The position numbers and the translations under genes are program-made. A stretch of 17,226 nucleotides of DNA from Anaerolineales bacterium UBA3082 (GTDB taxonomy: Bacteria > Chloroflexota > Anaerolineae > UBA7937): positions 1 through 17,226 of the forward strand of contig DFBK01000072.1 of the NCBI GenBank assembly GCA_002366595.1. Direction: 5' to 3'. Below are positions 14,168-17,226 of the stretch, piece by piece (position 1 is the first letter of the stretch; every line of letters begins with the position of its first letter). Under the pieces are notes generated by a model, which was not told the DNA's origin, did not search any database, and saw nothing but the letters and a program-made list of their open reading frames with translations.

Positions 14168-15486
14168 CTTTTGCCCGCTTCGGAGGAAGCCTCTTCCAAC
14201 TGAGACTGAGCACTGTCGGGCATATATCTTCTTTCTTTTTCCTTCCTAGCCAAAGCGGTGAGAAAAGCGTCCACCACCTGAGGGGCGAACTGGGTCCCGC
14301 TGGCCGCCTTCAAGCGGGCTATGGCTGTCTCCTTCGACATAGCGCTCCTGTAAGGGCGATCTGAAGTCATCGCGTCATAGGCATCGGCTACGGCCAGGAT
14401 CCTGGCCCCCAGAGGTATCTCTTCGCCTTTCTTGCCGTTAGGGTAGCCGCTGCCGTCAAAATGCTCATGATGATGACGCACGATGTCGCGACCCGCGCCG
14501 AAAGCGGGGAAATACCCCACCAGAGACTCCCCGATAGAGGGGTGCCGCTGGAATTCCCTCCGCTCCTCGTCGGAAAGGGGGCCCGGCTTGTATAGCATCA
14601 CATTGTCCATCCCTATCTTTCCTAGGTCGTGTAGCCGGGCGGAGGTGACGATCAGTTCGACCTCATCATAGGGGAGCCTCATCTGGCGGGCGGTCATCTC
14701 CGCATACTCAGCCACTCTTTGGGAGTGCTGGTAGGTGCTAGAGTCCCTGGCATCGATGGTGTCCGCTAGGGCTATGAGCGCCTGTCTGGTCTGCTCCAGC
14801 GACTCGCGGACCAAGGCCATGGAGCGACGCACAGTGAGAAGGGGAAGCAGAGCCAAAGCGATGCTCCAAGGGGCCGCTGTCCAGAGCAAGGCCAAAATAG
14901 CACCCAAGGGGATCATAGTGAGGTTGTGCCATGCTGTATCGCGGAAGGTGATCCGCCAAACCGTTAACACGGGGAAGCCTTGATCCAGGGCTATAACTAC
15001 CGAGACCAATAGATGGTTCGCCGTGTAGTAAGACAAGCCGGCAACTATTAAGGCCACGATGTCACGAAGAGAATCGAAAGGTGTCGGCGTGTTATCAGCC
15101 AGAAAGGCGTAAGCGATGCTTACTACGCTCATAGTGATGACCAATTGGGAGACGTTAAAAGGCACCCTATTCCAAGGGTGCTTGAGGACGACTATCCTGT
15201 AACCGATTTCCCCCGCTAATGTCCCTAGAAAGGCGACCCAAATAGCAACGGCCGGCCCAAAGAGAAGCGCGGAGGCGAAAAGTATGGCTGCGGAAACCGA
15301 GACCTCTCCCAACTCGCCCGGCATCGCAATGGGGAAGAGGTCCGCCAAGGCTACCATCAGCACAAATATGGCTATCGTTCCCCAGCCGATAAGGGTGGCT
15401 GGCAAGCCAGAGATGGACCAGACGGCCAAGGCACCGGCGGTCAAGACCAAGGTTAGAATATAGGCGTCCCTAGCCAAAGGCCGCAA
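14164..15486 (-). CDS. Membrane-anchored HD-GYP domain cyclic-di-GMP phosphodiesterase
   Basis: The N-terminal half (residues 1-220) is an integral membrane region of about seven or eight hydrophobic segments, probably a sensor. A short coiled linker (MALVRESLEQTRQALIAL) leads to the HD-GYP domain. Its motifs are complete: QHSQRVAEYA (253-262), ARLHDLGKIGM (283-293, HD at 286-287), RHHHEHFDGSGYP (337-349, holding the GYP triplet) and ARILAVADAYDAMTSDRPYR (361-380). Such domains hydrolyse cyclic di-GMP with a di- or tri-metal centre. The start is TTG 15486, with GGAGGGG at 15494-15500 seven nt upstream. No diguanylate cyclase domain is fused. It is coupled to the DUF5317 gene downstream and probably shares the promoter at 15862-15890 with the 31-residue peptide upstream. 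Confidence 0.93.
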   Translation of the reverse strand: MRPLARDAYILTLVLTAGALAVWSISGLPATLIGWGTIAIFVLMVALADLFPIAMPGELGEVSVSAAILFASALLFGPAVAIWVAFLGTLAGEIGYRIVVLKHPWNRVPFNVSQLVITMSVVSIAYAFLADNTPTPFDSLRDIVALIVAGLSYYTANHLLVSVVIALDQGFPVLTVWRITFRDTAWHNLTMIPLGAILALLWTAAPWSIALALLPLLTVRRSMALVRESLEQTRQALIALADTIDARDSSTYQHSQRVAEYAEMTARQMRLPYDEVELIVTSARLHDLGKIGMDNVMLYKPGPLSDEERREFQRHPSIGESLVGYFPAFGAGRDIVRHHHEHFDGSGYPNGKKGEEIPLGARILAVADAYDAMTSDRPYRSAMSKETAIARLKAASGTQFAPQVVDAFLTALARKEKERRYMPDSAQSQLEEASSEAGKR

Positions 15487-15517
15487 TTCCTAACCCCTCC
15501 CGTCCAATGACAAGGCA

Positions 15518-15539
15518 AGGAGCCTCACCTGAGGCTCCT
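15518..15539. other. Perfect inverted repeat between the small peptide gene and the HD-GYP gene
   Basis: AGGAGCCTCA (15518-15527) and TGAGGCTCCT (15530-15539) form a perfect ten-bp stem with only two bases between them, so the loop would open to four. It lies 31 bases before the HD-GYP start and 88 bases after the peptide stop on the minus strand. There is no U-run (minus strand continues TGCCTTGTC). It may be an attenuator, an RNA-processing site or a protein site that sets the ratio of the two products. Confidence 0.6.
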
Positions 15540-15627
15540 CTCCCTCACTCCTGATCTCGTCGTGTGACTCCCCGAGGGCCAACGCGGAGCCACTATCTAG
15601 CCGGTGGAGGATGTCCGCCGTGAACCT

Positions 15628-15723
15628 CTAACGCCACTTGGCGCTGGCGCCGCTGGCGAGCGCGAGAGCGGCGATAGTAACTAGCACATACAGCGCTCTC
15701 AGGTAGACGGTGCGCCATTTCAT
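15628..15723 (-). CDS. Small hydrophobic peptide, 31 residues, unknown function
   Basis: ATG 15723 is preceded by AAAGGAG (15740-15734) at ten nt. The product has a basic start MKWRTVYLRA, one hydrophobic segment LYVLVTIAALALASGAS and the tail AKWR. It looks like a single-pass membrane peptide or a short signal-like peptide; ASA-K could also be a signal peptidase site, which would leave only three residues. An in-frame ATG at 15747 would add eight residues but has no ribosome binding site. The gene follows a strong promoter and a foldable leader and precedes the HD-GYP gene, so it may be a leader peptide or a small regulator of that enzyme. I do not recognise a family. After its TAG stop the same frame stays open for 45 codons to 15490. 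Confidence 0.5.
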   Translation of the reverse strand: MKWRTVYLRALYVLVTIAALALASGASAKWR

Positions 15724-15726
15724 GTT

Positions 15727-15855
15727 GGGGAATCTCCTTTCGCTCATTTTGGGCCCCTAAAGAACCCAAGTTGGATTCCCCTTCTCTCCGCTTCAGACTT
15801 TCGCCTGTGCCTCCCTAGGAGAGGCTGGGCCACCCAGACACACCTCTCACCGGCC
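15727..15855 (-). promoter_or_regulatory. Structured 5' leader, possible cis-regulatory RNA
   Basis: From the predicted transcription start (near 15855) the leader can form three structures. A two-part hairpin at 15848-15819 pairs GAGAGG with CCTCTC and CTGGG with CCCAG inside. A GAAA-loop hairpin at 15807-15794 has stem CAGGC/GTCTG with one G-U pair. A closing helix GGGGAATC (15781-15774) with GATTCCCC (15734-15727) encloses a TTGGG/CCCAA hairpin. The last helix covers the spacer between the ribosome binding site AAAGGAG and the ATG at 15723, and could block translation. I compared it by eye with c-di-GMP-I, ydaO, cobalamin and glycine riboswitch consensus features and found no match. Confidence 0.45.
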
Positions 15856-15861
15856 TAGTAC

Positions 15862-15890
15862 ATTCTACCATATCCTGAAGAGGATGTCAA
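15862..15890 (-). promoter_or_regulatory. Promoter of the peptide / HD-GYP / DUF5317 unit
   Basis: On the minus strand TTGACA (15890-15885) and TAGAAT (15867-15862) are separated by 17 bp, matching six and five of six consensus bases at ideal spacing. Transcription would begin near 15855 and read through the structured leader. The end of the insertion sequence lies within about 85 bases upstream, so part of the promoter region could come from the element. Confidence 0.7.
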
Positions 15891-16200
15891 TGCCCTGTAG
15901 AAGAGGGTCGCGTCACGTTTAGTCGGGATTTTCCAGAAGTATCTCTTTTAAGGAGTGCTCACCTCTTCCCTTTCCTCAGCTCATAACCTCGCAAAGCCAG
16001 TCCTGGCCTCGCTTCCTCGCATTCTCCTTCACCATCCACAACCAGTTAAAGTTCTCCGCCCCACTATCTGTCTTGAAGCCATCCATGGACTTAGTTCTTC
16101 TCCTATACTCCCTTATCGCCCTTTCCATCTTGGAGGTAGTAGAAGGGACTCCTTTCCCCGGGCTCCGCAGATATTCTAACCCTTTCTTGATCTTAGGCCT

Positions 16201-16221
16201 CCTTACAGGATCCCGTGGGAA
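16201..16221 (+). repeat. Short palindromic insert, copy A (21 bp)
   Basis: CCTTACAGG-ATCCCGTGGGAA on the + strand, one base shorter than the other copies (one C fewer in the central C-run). In the transposase sense it follows CTT and precedes AGG. Removal rejoins ARYL to RPKIKKG. Being 21 nt it does not shift the frame and adds seven residues. Confidence 0.85.
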
Positions 16222-16405
16222 AAGATATCTAGCCAGGGAAGCATCCTCTTGGGCCAGGGCTCTAAAGCGGGCATGGGCTTCCATCTCGCTGGTAGTGGTG
16301 AAGATCCCTCGGATCATCCCCATCAAATGGCTTCTATGCTCCGCATTCCTCTGGCCCGGGTATCGCTTCTCCAAAACCTCCCGAGCGTTCTTGAGGAGGT
16401 GCCAT

Positions 16406-16427
16406 CCTTACAGGATCCCCGTGGGAG
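16406..16427 (+). repeat. Short palindromic insert, copy B (22 bp)
   Basis: CCTTACAGG-ATCCCCGTGGGAG on the + strand. It interrupts the conserved IQRC...WHLLKN segment of the transposase; exact removal gives IQRC-I-WHLLKNARE in one frame. This is the most informative copy because the interrupted motif is recognisable on both sides. Confidence 0.88.
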
Positions 16428-16543
16428 ATGCAGCGTTGGATATTCACCCCCGGGTAGGCTATCCCTACGGCCCCCTCTATGGCTAGATCACCATCACAGA
16501 CCACCAATCTCACTCCCCTGTCGGGGGATACCTTCCTATCCCT

Positions 16544-16565
16544 CCTTACAGGATCCCGTAGGGAA
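16544..16565 (+). repeat. Short palindromic insert, copy C (22 bp)
   Basis: CCTTACAGG-ATCCCGTAGGGAA on the + strand. Copy C has the best symmetry: CCTTACAGG can pair with CCCGTAGGG with one A-C mismatch and wobble pairs. Exact removal joins ALLDEL to RDRKVSPDRGVRLVV, a good IS256-type continuation. Confidence 0.88.
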
Positions 16566-16913
16566 AAGTTCATCCAGGAGAGCCACCCAAGCCTCCTCGT
16601 CTCGGCTCTGGCTCACCTTCATGGCTAGCCATTCTCCTCGCTCCCCATCCTGGGCGGCCAGGTTATACCTCCTCTCCCCTCTCACCCGATGAGTGATCTC
16701 ATCTAAATCTACTATTCTTACCTCATCCTCATGGGAAGGCTCTTCTTTTCGCTCCCTCACCCTCTCCCCTACCCTCTGCAAGGCCCGCCAGGAGGTCATG
16801 GGGGCTATGCTAGATTGGACGCGTCGGGCTAGCATCTCCACCACCTTCCGGTGGGAGGCCCCATTCATATAGAGCTCCGTCACATCTTTATCCAGTTCTA
16901 TCCAGTAGCGAGT

Positions 16914-16935
16914 CCTTACAGGATCCCTGTGGGAA
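16914..16935 (+). repeat. Short palindromic insert, copy D (22 bp)
   Basis: CCTTACAGG-ATCCCTGTGGGAA on the + strand. It has a five-bp core ACAGG/CCTGT around a short loop. It lies between the zinc ribbon and the HTH region; exact removal joins WGILERR to TRYWIELDKDVTELY in one frame. Confidence 0.87.
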
Positions 16936-17226
16936 GCGGCGCTCCAAGATGCCCCACTCTACTCTTATACTCTTGCCACACCCTTTGCACTCCACCTGGG
17001 GGACCCAGAGGGTGATAACCCCTTCCCCTACCACTAAGTTGCGCCGGTAGTGGCCATTGCGCCGCATCTGGGAGAGGAACCGAGAACCGCAATGGAGACA
17101 AAGCCAGGGAGAGAGCCCCTCTTTTTCTCTCCTTTGCCATCGGGGGCCTAGTACCCTCTCTACCGTCAACTCCAGAGCCTCCTCGATGGCTTCCCTCTTC
17201 AACTCCTTTAGAACCCGGCGCTCTTC

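Larger units (their letters stand above)
15976..17226 (-). pseudogene. IS256-like DDE transposase, broken by four short repeats and cut by the window edge
   Basis: Read on the minus strand and skipping four 21-22 base repeats, one continuous protein appears. It starts with a zinc ribbon (CLHC and CKGC pairs, about 17100-16975), followed by an HTH-like LYMNGASHRKVVEMLARR. The IS256-type catalytic core comes next: EVRIVDLDE (first Asp near 16709-16703), LVVCDGD (second Asp near 16495), the IQRC...WHLLKNARE stretch, and TTSKMERAIREYRRR with the final Glu near 16125. TDSGAENFNWL follows before TGA at 15976. The frame is open to the window edge at its 5' side, so the N-terminus is missing. Three of the repeats are 22 nt and shift the frame; the fourth (21 nt) adds FPRDPVR in frame. 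As it stands, no full transposase can be made without excision or bypass. Confidence 0.8.
15976..17226 (-). mobile_element. Insertion sequence (IS256-related), partial
   Basis: The transposase coding region defines the element. One end must lie between its stop and the promoter at 15862-15890, in the roughly 85 bases holding GTCGCGTCACGTTTAGTCGG; the other end is beyond the window. Terminal inverted repeats and target duplication therefore cannot be shown. Confidence 0.65.

Noticed and set aside
14390..14410. CAGGATCCTGGC in the HD-GYP gene as another GGATCC palindrome copy
   Set aside because: It lies in the conserved ARILAVADAY coding motif and lacks the flanking CCTTA and GGGAA parts.
15727..15855. 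Assigning the leader to a known riboswitch such as c-di-GMP-I or ydaO
   Set aside because: The diagnostic conserved stretches of those classes are not present; only general hairpins and a GAAA loop are.
16073..16692. + strand open frames of 137 and 147 codons opposite the transposase
   Set aside because: They are antisense shadows of the transposase, run through the inserted repeats, and have no protein-family features.
16201..16935. Interpretation of the four repeats as a CRISPR array
   Set aside because: Spacing is irregular (205, 138 and 370 bases start to start) and the intervals are transposase coding sequence, not spacers.
1..17226. tRNA or rRNA genes
   Set aside because: I scanned for T-loop sequence such as GTTCGAATCC and for cloverleaf pairing and found none.

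Overview
The window reads as a chromosomal segment of a bacterium, most likely a member of the Chloroflexota. The reasons are a menaquinone route (menA-menG), a DUF5317 membrane protein fused to a C-terminal segment that I associate with Anaerolineae-type proteins, a small Flp-type pilin, and the general gene style. The assignment is an inference from protein style, not from a marker gene. Most genes are moderately G+C-rich. Two genes (6482-7762 and 10104-11021) are clearly more A+T-rich and look acquired.

Layout. 1-2212 (+): the 3' end of a nucleoside-type ABC permease, then menA and menG/ubiE. 2209-2550 (-): an N-terminal stub of an amidohydrolase whose remainder is missing. 2689-5112 (-): a compact three-gene ABC-2 exporter operon (ATPase, permease, permease). 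5338-5997 (+): a Maf nucleotide pyrophosphatase with an unusual Cys/His tail. 5998-6481: no gene, two small inverted repeats. 6482-7762 (-): a saccharopine dehydrogenase-family oxidoreductase. 8014-9726 (-): adenine deaminase. 9804-9971 (-): a pilin-like frame behind a consensus promoter but without a start codon. 10104-11021 (+): nadE-like NAD synthetase. 11099-13252 (+): the helicase PcrA/UvrD. 13232-15723 (-): a probable transcription unit with a strong promoter, a structured leader, a 31-residue hydrophobic peptide, a membrane HD-GYP phosphodiesterase, and the DUF5317 fusion protein coupled to it by an ATGA overlap. 15976-17226 (-): a broken IS256-like transposase that runs off the window.

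Two observations stand out. First, the transposase gene carries four copies of a 21-22 bp imperfect palindrome built around GGATCC. All four are in the same orientation, and removing exactly the repeat restores the transposase frame at every site. I see no other copy in the window. This looks like a very small inserted element, or a hairpin skipped at the RNA or translation level. Second, the c-di-GMP hydrolase unit begins with a TTGACA-17-TAGAAT promoter and a roughly 130-nt leader that can fold so that the ribosome binding site of the 31-residue peptide is paired. I cannot assign this leader to a known riboswitch class.

Functionally, the window mixes respiratory quinone synthesis, purine salvage and uptake, NAD synthesis, DNA repair, membrane export and cyclic-di-GMP signalling. 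Apart from the local operons there is no single pathway linking them.
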